Positions 34,306-49,159 of a DNA stretch of 64,000 bases are shown here, piece after piece. The stretch comes from Pyrocephalus nanus (lineage: Eukaryota; Chordata; Aves; Passeriformes; Tyrannidae). The translations under genes were made by a program, and so were the position numbers. A model generated the notes under the pieces. It did no database searches, was not told the DNA's origin, and worked only from the letters and a program-made list of their open reading frames with translations. Within the stretch, counting starts at the first letter, position 1. Every line of letters starts with the position of its first letter. The stretch lies in assembly GCA_038380795.1 (NCBI GenBank), contig CM076280.1:4451501-4515500 (forward strand), written 5' to 3'.

Positions 34306-37300
34306 CTGAGGCAGCCAGCTTTGGGAGACCCATTAGGTGTTGGCTATGAGCAGTATATTGTAGCATTGTAAAGTTTATTTTAACCACAGACTCTTAGGAG
34401 TGGGGATTGGATGTCACAGAAAGCTCGTGCATATTTGGAGAGGGAAGAGCCCCTCAGGCATGGAACAGAACATGAATACTCTTAGGTAGACTTAAATTCT
34501 GTAGGACTCCTTTCAAGGTAGGTAGGTAATTCTATATCTTCATGCTCTGTGTACAGCTTCCTGTAAGCACTGCTTGGAGGGGCAGCTGAGTCTGTAGGTT
34601 CTGAGGAGGGAGGTGGGTTGCAGGTTCCTGGCAGTGCTGTTGCAGACACTGGGTGGGTACTGGAACCCTTCTGTGCTCCTTTTTACTGATATATGAAAAC
34701 AGGGGTGATGCAGCTTCATTTCAAATGCCAGGACAACTTTCTGTGGGTGGATGTGAGTTGATAAAATCCTGAGCTCCTCAGCTAAGGCCTCCGTGTTTTT
34801 TAGTTTGAAGAGTGGCATTCTTGAATAACTTGTGTCAGTTCAGTTCCATGTGCCTACAACTGCTCCAGCTTTTGGTCATCTTCAGGGAAATTTATATGTT
34901 TAAGTAATAAAATGTTACCTGTGAATGAGTTCAAAATATAAACACAGAAAAGATGGAGTTAAAGCTGAAATTCTGTTGTCTGTATTCCATATTATAGTTT
35001 TTTTAGGGCAGTTCATGAAGTAATGAAGGGGAAACCTCTAAATGGTCAGAACACACAATGTTATCAACTCTAAAGTTCAGGTTAATAAGGAAAGTATGAG
35101 CTGTTCTGGAGTCCCTTCCATTACAGCATTTCAGACTATATTTATAGCTTCCTTAGTAGAGAGAAGTTTTTAAACAACATTATCAGCTCTACTGGAGCTT
35201 TAAATACACATAATTAAGCTGCAAAGAAAAGCTTCCTTTCCATGTTTTTTTTTTAGCTCCAGTGAGGTTGTTTTTTAAAAAAATCCTTCTAACTCAGCTT
35301 GACTTCAGTCAGTTACCAATGAATAAAGCTCAGATGAGGAGATACTTTAAATATTAATGCTTGAAAATATTGAAAGGAAAAATACAAATCTTTTAATACT
35401 GTTCAACTGGAGAGGAACACAACCAAGCAAATATCAAAGGCATAATGCAAATTGGATTGTTTTAACACTGTAGTTCTGAGAACTGGAGGTGTTAGTTATA
35501 ACAACTAGGACAATTTTTTAGGAAAATACATTATTTTTAATCTGATAGTACCCTTTTATCACTTGTCCTGTGACCAGCATAATACCCATATAAAATGAAA
35601 CAAGAAAAGTGTTGTAAATTATGGTTAACAGATCTAAGACTGTCTTAATGTTATTCTGATGTACAGAGGGGTTTCTATTTCAAATGAAGCCTTTTTGCTG
35701 CACAGACTGTGCTTGCACAAGCCTGAGCTAGAAAACAAGTTCCAAAATCTGAAGTTACCTTAACACTATGTAGTCTCTATTTTTAAACAGTTTTGGATCT
35801 CTTTTGGAGACAACCACCTTGCTGAGCTTGGGTGGAGGGTTTGCATCTCATGGCATTGAGCTTGTAGGTCTTCTACACATTCATTGTGACTTGAGAAAAA
35901 GCTCTTCTTGCCCTGCAATAGTGAGGGAGGCCTGAAGGTCCTATTCCACAGTGTAGAGCCTGAGAAGATCCATAGATGCTCCCAAGATCTTTTTGCAATA
36001 GTCAGAATTCATTGGTTTGCCTTTGCATAGACCCTGTAATGAAGCTTTGATCACTGGCAATGAAACCATGGAGGGCAGCAGAAGATATTCCATCTCTCTG
36101 AGCCTTTGTTTGGTGGCCAAGGTGCTTGGGCTGAGCTCAAACCCATCTCTGTCATGGCTGTTTGCTCTCAGGATGGCAAAATAAAGCATTTAGGTCTGTG
36201 GGCATATCAGTGAGGTTTGTAAGGCTGAATGACACTGCTTTGGGTATTTAAGTCAACAAATACAGGTTTAGGGCAGTGACTTTGGCAAAGCCTTCATTGA
36301 CTACAAGGATGAAGATTCAAACCCTATGTTTGGCTTTGGGATTGCCATCAGCATCATGCCCTGAGAGATTTCCTTGTCAATTAGTGACTAAGTCAAAATC
36401 CAGTCTGCACCATCTGGGCCCATTTTGCATCACCAGCCCCCCTTGTCATCACTTTCATTGGCACAGAGTCCTCATTCCCCTCTGGTGCAGGCCTTGCACC
36501 ACAGCACTGAAGACATCTCCACAGCCACGGAGAGCTCACATCTAATTCCAGGTATTTCCTCTGCCAGAGTTCAGTCTAACAATAGCAGGAGAAAGGGAAA
36601 AGATCCTTCACTCTGGTGAGGAAAGGCAGGAAAGAAAGATTAAATGGTACCAATAAAAAGTTTCCTGAACTTTGTGCTGTAAAGGCTCTTCAGAGTCGTC
36701 CCTGGTGCTGTGGGAGCCTTCAGGCACTGCTGGGTTTGTTCCTTCCACACCCTCAGTGTCAGCAGTTGTAGCCAGCTGTTCACCAGGCACAGTTTATTCC
36801 CAAAGTGCTTTTGTCCTTTGGAACCAACCAAAAAGTGCTAATGCTTGATTGATGCTGTTATAAACAGGAACCCTCCTCAGTGCCTCTTCATCTCCAAAAG
36901 ATGATGTATCTGTCTCCAGCCACTTTCCTCCTTCTGACTGTCTCAGTCCCAAGCTCCATCCCAGGACAAAGCTGCCATGAGCCTTGATACAGCCTGTGGA
37001 TGCTTTCTGACTAGGAGATACCACTGGAACAATTCCAAGGCACCTCTGATCTGTGTCACAAATTTCTTGTGATCCTTTTGGCCCCTTGGACAAAGAGAGC
37101 TCAGGTACTTTGATGGTACTTCAGTCACTGTTGTGAGACAGCTGTGGTGACTTTAAAGCTGATCCCAGCAGCAGAGCTGGTTGGTTTTTTTTGTTGTTTC
37201 CAGCCTCTCTTTGTGGCACCTCTCCAAAAATATTTTCCTCCAAAAAGCTGATGTTCTGTGCCATAGCCAGATAGTGGAGATGTTGGTGCATAGAGATTTA

Positions 37301-38211
37301 AGTACATTTAAGTTTTCCAGAGACATTTAAGAGTCCACACTGAGAGTGGGGACTCTGCTCTCGGAGCTGCTCAGCAGAAAAGTCATAAACATTGTGGTAC
37401 CAACTAGATCATCCCTCCTCTGTTTTATTAGCCTGCAGGGAAAAAACAAAGGACTGGTTATCATTAGCCACACAGCAGGCTTTATCCAAGAATATCTGCC
37501 TCACTTCTTTTTATTAATTTCATGAGGAAGGGACAAAATGTATTTTGTCCCAGCAGAAGATTTACAAATATTGTTCCACTTTTCTGCAATTCTGGGAAAT
37601 TGGAACATGCTAAGATCATACAGTCTGGCCCAATACAAAGGGAGGGAGCAAGGATAGACACACTTGCCAAAAAGACACATTCCTTGTGTTATTTGGTATA
37701 TTGCTGGTTACAAAAGAGGGAAGGCTTTGAGCTCATAACACCTACCAGGGCTGCTTTCCAAAAAACTTGAAACGAACAGCAAGGGACCATAGGAAATCAT
37801 GCTCAGTAAGTGCCACTTGATGTGGTGAGTTCTTGCACCATCCTATGGTTAAGTGAGCCATTCCTTTTATGTAATATTGGGTTTGCACATCAGGCTTCAC
37901 CACAGGATCGCACGGGCAGATAAGGAAGCATTCCCCTTGGAGCCTTCTTAGGAAAACACTGATGAAATTCCTGAAGCACTAAAAGCTCCTGCCGTCTCTT
38001 CAAACTCCCTGGATTCATTCAACCTACTGCATACTTGCTGGAAATCCCCTCAGAAGAACTGACCCGGGCACAGTCTTTCTCAACATCCACATGTTGAGCC
38101 CGAAGGCTCCTACAGCCCTTCAGCTCTGCCTAAATCAGGGGCTGAGATGAGCTGTGTAAGTTCTGGTCTATCTGAAGCACCTGCCTGCAAACTCCAGGTA
38201 ACATCAAACCA

Positions 38212-38335
38212 AGGAATCATGGAATGGTCTGGATAGGAAGGGATCATCTAGTTCCAATCCTCCCAAGAGCTCAAGTCCAGTGCCCCAGGGCCTCACCCTC
38301 TTCTGTGGCCTTTTCCAACACCTTTACTGGCAGTT
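38212..38335 (-). mobile_element. CR1 LINE 3' end fragment, antisense
   Basis: The + strand reads GGAATCATGGAATGGTCTGGATAGGAAGGGATCATCTAGTTCCAATCC, the reverse complement of a CR1 3' end, followed by AGTCCAGTGCC-type sequence. It is diverged and short. The right edge is approximate. Confidence 0.75.
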
Positions 38336-40737
38336 CAGCAAAGCTCAAGTTGAGTCACATCAGCTGGCACATTCCAGGCATATGTAAATTAGACTCTGAA
38401 TAGACATTGGAACAATTTGGAGGCATTTCCAAAGTGCTTTGAGCAGCAAGGGGTGCATGAGGCTCACACCATGCTGTGGCATCTGGGCTCCAGCAGTAGC
38501 ATCAGAAGGGAGGAGGTGGTGGCTAATCCACAGCTCAGGGCAGCCTAGAACAGATAACTGAACTATGGCTCTCTAATACTCTATGGAGTATTAGATCAGC
38601 CTCTTACCTCTTTTTCCTTCTCTTCTGCTGGAAATCTCTTCATGAGGTTTACTTGAAAATATGGTCAACTTGCCCTGGAGGAGGGGGGCACACTGAATGC
38701 CCTTTTCCAGGAGCTAGAGTTCTAAGAAATACTCCTTGATTCCTAATAAAGGACTAATTTCCACTTAATCCTGAACACTAAAAAGAACAGAAGAAATTCA
38801 TCAAAGCTCTTCAGTTCCGGGAGCTTGAGAACTTAATCCCCTGCCTCGAAGAGACCATTGTGCAGCTCTTGACATCAAGGATTCCTGCATTCACACAGGT
38901 ATCAGACAGACAGAGAGCAAATACCTGAGGTTTTGTCTAGGGATTCAGTGTTAAATGTCCAATTCTTTAATTACCAGGGCTGTTTAGAAGGTGAAGAGTA
39001 GTGCTGTCAAGGACAGAGTTGTGGTATCTTGGTAGTTGTCACCCAAAAGCCAAGTCCCAACAGGAAATCCTCTGTTCTCTGTGTTTATTCTGTCCTCTAT
39101 TCCAGATGTCAGGGATGTTAATCAGCTGGGAGGAGTTGCATCTGTTCCCATGCAGGCAACTGACATTTATAAGTCTAGTATTGAATTCTGATACAGACAG
39201 GACTTCAGTGCTAAAGAAACTATTTCTATACGATTGCACACCCTAGAAACAGTAGGAGTTTGCTCCATTTAGCCTGACCCACAGTCATCTTTTCCAACAG
39301 GTTTTTTTTTTACAGCACATTTTTTCCCCAAGACTCATAGAACTTATGGTTTCTTTCATGGACATTATCCATTATGGAAAAAGATCACTGTCTGGTCGAA
39401 CTGCAGGATGCTTGGGATGAAGGGAGCCTATAAAATCTATGGAGTAAACTGTCAGAGATCATTAAGAATCCTTGTGGGAGACAACAGATTAAAGTATTAT
39501 AATACTCTCCAGTGCAAATGCAGACCCATTTGGCTCTGGAACCCCACATGGAAGATTGGCAAGTGCAGACTCTGCAGATGTGGCAGGGACTGAATTTGCC
39601 CCTCTCTGCTGGGCACCTCTGCACCCTCCAGGACCAGCTGCCCCATGGATGCTCTCCAGCAACCCCTTACCAGCCTCTGCTCAAGGAAACAAAGTGGAGC
39701 TCATCCCCTCCCACGTTCTGCAATGCAGCAGTGTGCAGAAGCTGGTTTATTCTCTTTATTAATCGATTCAAGTTGTATTGTCTCACACACAACCCCACAG
39801 TTTGATCACATCCCACATGCCTCCTTCAGGTGCTGTGGGGCCTTGCATTCATCACCCTGCTTTTCTGCCACATCCATTTGTGTACAACCTCTCTTCACTT
39901 GTGGTTGTGAGGTGACCTTGGCATTTTTAATTAAAGGAAGCTGAAACCTCCTGTAAATTCACGAGGTTGCCCCCTTCACACTGAGGGAGATGCACAGGGA
40001 ATTTCTGTGGCAAGCTTAACCAGGTGCAATAGTTACACCTGCAATTCCCATTCTATCTTTAAGTCTTCTTTCCTGATAGGAATTTAAGTCCAATGCTTGC
40101 AAGCAATAGCTGCCCTTTGGGGGAAAACAAATCAGCCACCTCCACCGTACTGAATTTACAGCATCCATGAACAGGATGCTTTTGACTTTGGCTCTCACAT
40201 GGATTGCTGGGCAAACTGTACTTCACTAGTTTGTTGTGGGTTTTGTTTTTGTTTTTGTTTTTTTTTCCCCAAGTGATCCCTTTAGTGTTGCTGCCAGTGG
40301 AAATGGATAGAAATCTTTCAGAAGGGATGATGCTGGCTTGTGCTGTGTCCTGGGGGAGTTTGCTGTGTGCAAGCCACGCTCCAAACCCTCAGCATTACTG
40401 GTGCCTTCACATAGTGGGTTTTCAGGGTTCAGGAGAAAGGGGTGAGAAGGATAAGCTGAATTTTCTGTATATATTCTAACCTGCAAATTACAATATGAGC
40501 AGAGGTTTAAAGACAGGCCTGGCAGCTCTGCCTTTGCCTGATATCTGTGAAGCTAATGGTGGAGGAGAGCCAACCCAAAAGTGTGATTACTCAGGAGAAA
40601 AATGGTTTCTCTAAGTAGTTTATATTTTTGTAAAGAAAAATACCTTTATGCCACAGAGGACTTGTCTGCACCTTCAGCAGATGTGATTGAAAGTCTGGGA
40701 AAAGAGATGCAAGTTTTGAACAGAAGAAACAGAATAT

Positions 40738-40935
40738 AGTCATAGAATCACAGAATGGGTTGTGTTAGAAGGGACCTTAAAAATCATGAATTTACAACCC
40801 CCCTGCCATAAGGAGTTTCTCAAGGCTCCATCCAACCTGGCTTTGAACACTTCCAGGGATGGGGCAGTCACAGCTTCTCTGGGCAACCTGGGCCAGGGCC
40901 TGCCCACCCTCACAGTAAAGAGGATGCTCTTGCTG
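40738..40935 (-). mobile_element. CR1 LINE 3' portion, antisense
   Basis: The + strand begins AGTCATAGAATCACAGAATGGG, continues GAAGGGACCTTAAAAATCAT, CAACCCCCCTGCCATAAGG, GGCTTTGAACACTTCCAGGGATGGGGCAGTCAC, TCTCTGGGCAACCTGGGCCAGG, and CACCCTCACAGTAAAGA. This is a well kept CR1 3' UTR plus the end of the ORF, in the orientation opposite to PAPPA. Confidence 0.93.
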
Positions 40936-42170
40936 TCCAGCAGGGACCAGCAAGGTGGGGAGACCAAGTAGATGTCTCAGTTTGTCTTTTCTTAACTGCA
41001 GTGAGTCAATTGTCCCCCAAACACTCTGAGATCAGGACAGTGTGGAGCTGTCCCAGCACTTCTGCACCTCTCCACCACTAAGATACTCTCATGCAGAGCA
41101 ACTGATGAGGCCAATTTCACATTATGTGTGATGTCCTCTCCATTAGACACCCACTGAAATCATCAGATAGTCCTAAAACTTTCTTTGCGGGCGATTTGAG
41201 AAGGATGACCATAATTTCCACAGAGCTCTCAGTTGATGCAGTGATGCAGAACCTCAGACAGATCTGTCAGGGTTAGTGAGATACACTGGAACCGCTTCAA
41301 TGTTTGCAACTTGGTCATAAAAGCTGTGCTGTAACAATGGTGCTGATAGCCATGGCCATGTTTCTTAGAGATTTGTGGAGAAGATGGATATATCCCCATC
41401 CCACAACGTGGTAGAGTGTTTAGACCAGGAATATAAACTGCTACTGTCAAAAGCAATTCTGTGTTTGCTTGATTTCATCCCTGCCTGACAGGGAACTGCA
41501 GGACCCACATACTGTGGAGGAAGATTAGGAGCACGTGCTCTGCTGGGGTCAATGAAATCCCGTCCTTCTGTTTTGTTCCGAGTAAATTTGCAATTTCGAA
41601 GTTTCTCGGGGTAACTCAAGTGAAACTACCTAGTTTGCATATAATTTCAGCACTCCAAATTAGCATAAATTTGCAGGAAAGTGTTTTCAGGTTCATTAAT
41701 AATGGATGGGTGGTTACACCATCAATGTGTTTGCTCTCAGCCTCCAAGAGGATCGGGGTGAGCTGCACTGAGGAAACTTCTTGGAGTACTTAAATGTTTG
41801 GGTTTTGAAACTCTAATAAAGCTCCAAAAAGCCAGGAAATTTGGAGTGAAGGCTGAAACTCCATACCTAGTGCACCCTACTGGGTCTTTGTATTTCAGAA
41901 CACGTTACGTTTGTTCCCTGAAATATCTCCAGTGTGGAACTCTTTAGGGTGGAGTTTCACCTTTAACTCTAAATTTCCTGGCATGTGTGAGTTTGAAGTA
42001 CACGCTTAGCTTTTCCCCAGTGCTGTTTTTCATTTTTAATTTCCTTTTTCTTTTAAAGGAGGGACCCTTTTAGAAGGACCCCTACTAAAAAGGGACCCCA
42101 CTGAAACAAAGATTAGAGGTTTTGGCCTAATTGAGTCTTTCTCAAATTCCTTAGGAGAACTAGATTCAGC

Positions 42171-42185
42171 AATTTTTTTTTTTTT
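42171..42185 (+). repeat. poly(T) run
   Basis: A T run of about 14 nt in intron 2 with no linked element. Confidence 0.75.
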
Positions 42186-45100
42186 CCTACAGTTGTTTTA
42201 AAGACTCTTGTGGCCAATCCACTCCAGTGAAAAAGATCGATAAAATCCTCACCCTGCAGACCAATTATTTCAGAAGGTACCCAGATGTTTGTGTAGTTTA
42301 TAACAAACCTTGGAAACACAACATCTCCTGTAAATTGCAGTTAAAGGTCTGGCCGTTGATATGGGTGAGCTGTCTGTTGTGAAATGGATTATTTCCGTTA
42401 ATTCAGTAATTGCAGAAGCAGCCCATGTTTGCTGTTGACACTTGTTGGGTTACATCAGTGATGGTAAAATAGTGGAAACAGCAGTGGTTTGGAATGAAAG
42501 CAGTGGCAATTACCTGCAATGCTTTTAAAAATAATTTTGGCCCTAGATGTTGAAAAGATGTGTCATCGCTGATTTGTGCGAGGGCAGCTTCAGCAGGGTT
42601 GAATTACAAGGCTTTGGAGAGTAAAATTCTTTCTCCTGCCTCAAAATTCAATCTTTGGAGCTATACTGCCAGTAGATAATATGGAATAAATTTGCTTCTC
42701 GTGCTATAACCTTGTTGTGTCAATAAATTGAGGACTGCAGTGAGGAGCTGTGGTAGTTAGTTCTCCCAGCTTAAGACTCTCTTGGTTTTACAAATCATTC
42801 CCATCAGCTTTGCAAGGAGGATTTATCTTAGTTAAATATCCCTTGAGAAATCCAAAAAGTGCTGCAGATATGTGGCACTGGGTTTGTGAGTTCCTGCAGC
42901 CTCAGCCCAGGTGTGCTGGGAGTGTGGACATCCCAAGCCTGGCTTTCAGAGGACCTGAGAATCCTCTGCTCATCCTTGTGATGGCTGTGGCATTGCACAC
43001 TTCGCATGGAAATCCCTGAAATTCAGTGTTCCTTGAGAATTTGTGAGAATTTTAATTAAATTTCAAAGTGAAATCCAGAGAGGATTCCTGACATCAGGAG
43101 TCAGGTATTTTGTCACCAGCCAGCTGCTCTGTGCTGGGACTGGTACCCTGCAGCACTAGAGAAGATGAGGAACTCCCTGTATCCTCTGCTAAGCTGAATA
43201 TTTCTCATTCCAGCTCATAAAAGCACTTTGCCACTTTACCAGGGGACAGTATCCCTCTCCTTTCCAGTACGGCCCCATCAACATCCTTGTGTTGTATTTC
43301 CAGCCCCGACTTTGTAATACAGATCACAGCTGGTTGGTTTGAATTTCCCCTGAGTTACCCAGGATGCTGCTGAAAGCACAGGAAGAGCAGAAATGCTTTA
43401 ATCAGTTAAATCAATCAAAGAAAAGAGAAGGAAAAAAAAGTAGACTAGACCTTAAAATTTACCCTGTGACCTTTGGTACTCACTGCGATGACGTCTCCGT
43501 CCTATTTCTTTAAGAGCAGGATTTCACCGGGACTTGGCAGAAGGGTGGAGCGAGGAAGACACTGGAGGATGGGGGGGTTTGCTGAGTTAAAAAAAGGAAA
43601 AAAGAAAAATATCAGTGAAGAAATGGAAATACCCTGATGTTCTCCAGCCTGGAAGAGCCGGCCTCTCTCTCCCTGTGTCGAAGGGAAGGGGCTCCTTTTC
43701 CATTAGCTTGACTATGACAGTGTTTAATCGGTTTGCTCTGACTTGGAGCCAAGGAAGGGCTTTGCTGTGTGATGCCGGGTCCTGCGTGTGTTCAGGCATC
43801 CACAGCTGTTCCCTTGCAAGGGCTGGCGTTTGACTACTGAGGTATTTTTTTATAGCCACAGAGGGCAACTATTAATAGATGAGATTTACCAAAACACAGA
43901 GCTACACAGCGTGGCGTGGAGGGGAAGAGGGGAAAGACACAGCAACCTGTGTGATTTATGTCAGGAAAATTCCATGTTGAAATTATGCTGGAAGACTCAG
44001 TAAAAATGAATATGCCAAGAAGGGGATTTAATCTGTTATTTAGGCCATGCCAGCATTTCTCCCCCTTTAAAGGATCTGCCCCATCACATGAAACACGTTG
44101 CTGAATTATTTCTTCGGCATTAAACAGCACAAATTGTACAAAGGATGAAGATAAGACACATAGACACAAAATGCCAGCTTTTCTGAGATGTGATTAAATA
44201 CCAGAAGGAAGCGGAGACATTCCTGACCCTGAAGATGTTTCAGTTTGATCAGATGTGGGATTAGGGGTAAAATGTGAAGAGTTCCACATTGTGTGGCAGG
44301 AAGAAGCTGATCAGGAGTTTGTCTCTCTGCTTATTGATTCATTTCTAATTTCCATGATATGATGTAATGAGGCTGGTGGCCTTGTCAGACTTGCAAATTA
44401 TATTCATATATTGAAGAAGACAGGTTAGTGAGAGTGGAGCAGAAAAGAGTGAGGGTGTCAATTTAAGCTTCTTTTGCAGTCAGAACTCAGACATTGATTA
44501 AATATCATAAAATCCAGATGATATCATTTAAAAGACCCATCACTGTAATCACCTACCCGTTTTTTGTGCACCTTCCAAAGCATAAAAAGGAATTAAATTC
44601 CCAAGCCAGGACCTAGCTGTAGAGTGTGGGTATCAAAATCCCCCTTACACTTTGAAAAGCTTTGCCTTAAGTTGTTTTGTGTTTTCATTAACTAATTACT
44701 TTGTTTTGTTTATTTAAAAGTGAGTCAGAAAGAGATTAGCTGGTGAAAAATTGTATAAAAATAAGGAAATATGCTACACTCATTAAGGGAATGTGGGTAG
44801 ACATTGAAGAGGCCAGAGCTTAGTTTGCTTCACGTGAGTGTCAGAAAGAATGGAAATATTTCCAAATATCTGAACTGCTTAGGTTTGCACAACTGGCTGA
44901 GAACAGTTACAAAACAGCATTTTTCTGTGATCTCCTGATTTCCACAAGCTTGATGATGCTCTATTCCTGCCTTTAATCCCAGGAAACACAACAGGAGGCA
45001 AACATAGGCATGCCCGAGAAATACTGAGAACTGCATACTTATATTATTCAAAACACCTGAATATGTTTGGGCTTGGCATTTCTGGTTAAGGGGGTTTATT

Positions 45101-46039
45101 TTGCCTTCATGCTGATCCCTCCTGAAATGTGAAGTCTCACTGGTTTTGCACTGAGAGCTGAGGGCAAGGACTGGCTATTTGGAGTTGTTGCTCAGTTAGT
45201 TCCTTAGGGAACGAGTTGTGCCATCTGCTCACCACAGGTATAGACACACAGCATAGGCTTGACTGAGAGAATTAACATCTTAAAGTCTTTATAATTGCAG
45301 GAGAAAAGGTAAGATCTTCCACTAGGATTCAGGGCACCAAGTTTAGAGCCTGAATATTGGTACCTGAATGTCCTTCACAATTCATATCAGGCTTCCCCAT
45401 CTTGCTGCGTTCCTTCACAGTCATTCAGTCTTTCCTATTTTTGTGTACAGAGTGTTGTTCCAAATGTATGTTATGCTTTCTGTCTGGACTGAGTTACACA
45501 TCCCAAGCTCTTTGAAGTCCATAGAAAGATTGAGCTCCCAAAGATTTTGGTCCTTGGCTTAGATCTCCACATCCAGAGCACGAGTGAGGTCGAGAGCTTT
45601 CCTGAGACAAAGGGCAGTAGGTAAGGGGAAAGCTCCTACAGAACAGCACTGCACTAGAGTGAGTAAAAGAAATGTTTTGGGTAAGGATTGATGGCAAGAG
45701 TTCACAGCATTATGAAAATCACTTCCCTTTTGCCTCCAGCATTTTTACCACGACTGTGTCTGTGCCAAAACCCAGAACGCGCTCACTAATTCTTCCAGAA
45801 TTGATCGGTCATGATAAACTTCCAAACACAGAGTAAAATGCCTTCGTCAGACACATCAGAGTGTGTTTCTCCCAGTTTGCCTGAAGAAATCTGTGCTGTT
45901 TGATTCTCCCCCTGCACCTAATTTGATTCAGAAAAAAGGTTGGAAGTTCCTGGCTCCCTCCTCATAACACTCAGAATTCTTCTAATAGCTTTATTTCTGG
46001 GGATAGATTTATTTGTGTGTTTTTGGTACAGAGTGTCTT

Positions 46040-46232
46040 ATTTATGGAGGGTGATTAAACGTTGGAATGGACTGCCTGGGGAGGTGGTGGAGTCATCATC
46101 CCTGGAGGTGTTCAAGGAAAGGCTGGATGTGTCACTCAGGGCCATGGTCTGGTTGACAAGGTGGTGTTTGGTCATAGGTTGGACTCGATGACCTCAAAGG
46201 TCTTTCATAACTCTACTGATTCTGTGATTTTT
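46040..46232 (+). mobile_element. CR1 LINE 3' end
   Basis: The series GGGTGATTAAACGTTGGAATGGACTGCC, GGGGAGGTGGTGGAGTCATC, CCCTGGAGGTGTTCAAGGAAAGGCTGGATG, TTGGACTCGATGACCTCAAAGGTC and TGATTCTGTGAT is the standard sense-strand CR1 3' terminus. It lies in the same direction as PAPPA. Confidence 0.93.
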
Positions 46233-49159
46233 GTCTTAAAAATTCAGGCTAAAATCTTTAGCTCTTCTCATCTTGATCAGACACAAAGTTTTCTTTTCAT
46301 CCATCTGGGAACAATACCTGAAGCATTTCCACTTTTCTGATCTAGAAATACATCATGAGGAGATGATACAAAAGGTGCTTCGAGGATGCCTTCTCTTCCC
46401 CCACAACTGAGCAAGGCAGGATGTCAAGTTTTACAAAGTTCTTGGCATGTGCCTGCACTGGCATCTGATTGTGGAAGTGAGGGAATTCATAACAATCCCC
46501 CTCTGTCTTTGACAGGGAGCTGCAAGACATTTCATGCTAACACTGGCTTTATAAATGTGGTTTATAATTTGAGGTCTATGTGTGTGGAAATGGACAAAAA
46601 TTACAACCTGCAGGTTTTGCTGGATCCCTTGCAGAGTTGGGTTTTTAGCCATCAAGATCTTAAGTCCTGTAGCAGTCGATGGTGACACATTACCAATAAA
46701 TTACAGCAGCAAACCAGGGCAAAAGCTGATGTGTGGCTGAGATAAGCGGAGTGAGAGAGGTTGCAAATGTTATTTGTTATTTGTTATTTATGGCCAAATT
46801 AAACCGTGTGGCCTGTCCACAGTGGTTGTACTCAGGGCAAAAGTCGGTCAAGAAATTTTCCATAAAGGAAAATTAGAGATTTCTTGTGTTATCATCTGAC
46901 AATGGAGAACAGATCTTTGCATTCTCACAGCCCTTTGCTAGAGGTCTGGGTTTGATTCAAGTGGATCCACAGGCTTGTGGTGCCAAAACAGGCAATTTCT
47001 GCACTCATGTCTGAAGGCCAAATATATGGGTATGATTTCCTATAGTTTACAGTTACATGCTGGATCAGTGCTGCACGTTTCATGAGCTGCCAGTCCAATT
47101 TAGCAGGGTCTTGGGAAGTGTGTCCTCCAGGGAACGCTTACAATCAGCCTTATGTTTTGCACTGATAGTGCCTGTTTTCTGGTACACGTGTTAGCAGATC
47201 CATATGTGAGGAAATCCAAACGTCCTTCCATCCAACTAATAACCTGGGCATTTACCTGTGGCTGCTGCCCACTGCTCATTTAAGGAGTAGAGGGTATTTT
47301 CTGCTTGATACATCCCCCAGTTCAAGAACCATCCACACATGTATGACGGGGTGTGTGGGATCTGTGCAGAAGTTGCAGGTCCTGCACAGGTTTAAAAACC
47401 AGAGACTCTGAAAGTTCTTGAGTGTTTGGAAAAGGCACTTTTACATCTTTCCTCCTGCTTCCCTCTGGCTCAACAGAGGGAAATGAGAGGCAGGATTTTG
47501 ATGTCAAGGAGTTCATTATGTTAGTGGTGCCGGTTACAGCCATTGCTGCCATGTTTTGCTGGATTTAGAAAACACACTGTCCACAGTATTTTCTTTCTGC
47601 AACTCCAAAGTATTTTCATTGCAGGTGTGTTGTTGTTTCTGCCAGGTCACCTGGCAATTTTACTGTGGATTCTGGGAACTTCAAAGCTGAATGTTCTTAT
47701 GTAAAATTTCTGTTTCGGTGACTGACATTTTCGGTTTCCTTGTAATCTCTTCACGGTTGGGAAAGAACAGCTTTTGTAGATCTCATATTATTTAGTAGTA
47801 GACTGTTCAGTTGTTTTGGTTTTGTGTGTTCAAGACTTTGCTGTTGAAGATAAAGACTTAAATGTATGAATCATCAATATGCCTGAAAAAAAACCAAAAC
47901 ACCACCATAATCCAAAAGGAGCTAAATATTAGTCCTTTGTTGTGACAGGGAGAAAAGCAATCTCATGAACTTTGGAAATGTGAGGCTTTTAGTGCCAGGG
48001 CACAAGCTTTTCTTGGTTTCCTTGAATTGAAATCTCCATGACCAGACTACGTTCTTTGTGATCTCACTTGGGTGTCTCCTACCCTTTCCTGCATAAGATG
48101 AAATAAGAGGAAATTTCAACCAGTCTCATTTGAATCAGCTTTTAATTTCTTTCTCAGAAAAGAGGAAGATTGGGATTATCCTAACCATAAGCCCCTGATG
48201 ATCTGCCCACAGCAGCAGGACCAGCTTCATGCACAGCCCTGCCAGGAGGTTAAGAAACGAGATTTGGAAGTCCACGAGTTATAAAAATAAAACCAGAAAA
48301 AAAGCGGCATCTCCAAAGCAAAAGTGATGTTTTGCAAGCTGCATATTTGGACTGGTTACTTTGGCCCATCAACTCCAGAAGGGCCTGCAATAAACATGCT
48401 TGGTCCTTCGTGGTTATATATGATTTTGTTTTGTTTTTTTGTTGATGTCGGCTGGATTCCAAGTCTCTCTTCATTCCAATCGCAATGTATATCTCTCTTT
48501 GTGGCACAGGGTTTATGTGCAGGGAGGATTAGTGTCAAAAAGTGAGATGAAAGGAGCAAAGAATTTGATCTTGTTCTTTTTCCATCCTGCATTTTTTGCT
48601 CTGTGTTAATTGGGAAAGATGCTAAAGGACCAGCCTTTTAAAGTCCCAGCTGCACGCCCGGCAGAGACAGCGCCCCATGAGCACCCTGTGGCCAGTGCTC
48701 CCCACCCTGACCTTCCTAAAAATCCCAAATATTCCCATGATAGGTGACCATCAGAGCCCACCCAGGCAGGGTCCTGACCCATCCCATCTCCCTGAGGTTG
48801 CTCCTGCAAGGGCAGATGGCACAGGGAGCTGGAGCCCAGCACAGAGCAGTGTCCACTCCACAGGGTAACCCCCTGCTTTCCAAGGACTCTAAAGAGGGGA
48901 CACAAGGTGCTCCAAAAGTGCAAAACCAAGGTTACTCCAACCATGAGTCCCACTAGCAAGGCACGTATTTGGGCAGGCTGCCAATGTGACCTCAAGCCTG
49001 ACCCAGGATGGAGATGAGAAGGACAGGCTGGAGTTGAGTATCAGTGGTGGAAATTTTTAGACATCTTCAATGCAGAGAGTTGCTCCGAGTTAGTCCCATA
49101 ATTAAAGAAAATTAAAGAAAAAATCACAAGTTGCCTCTTGATCTCTAACTTCCAGTCTG

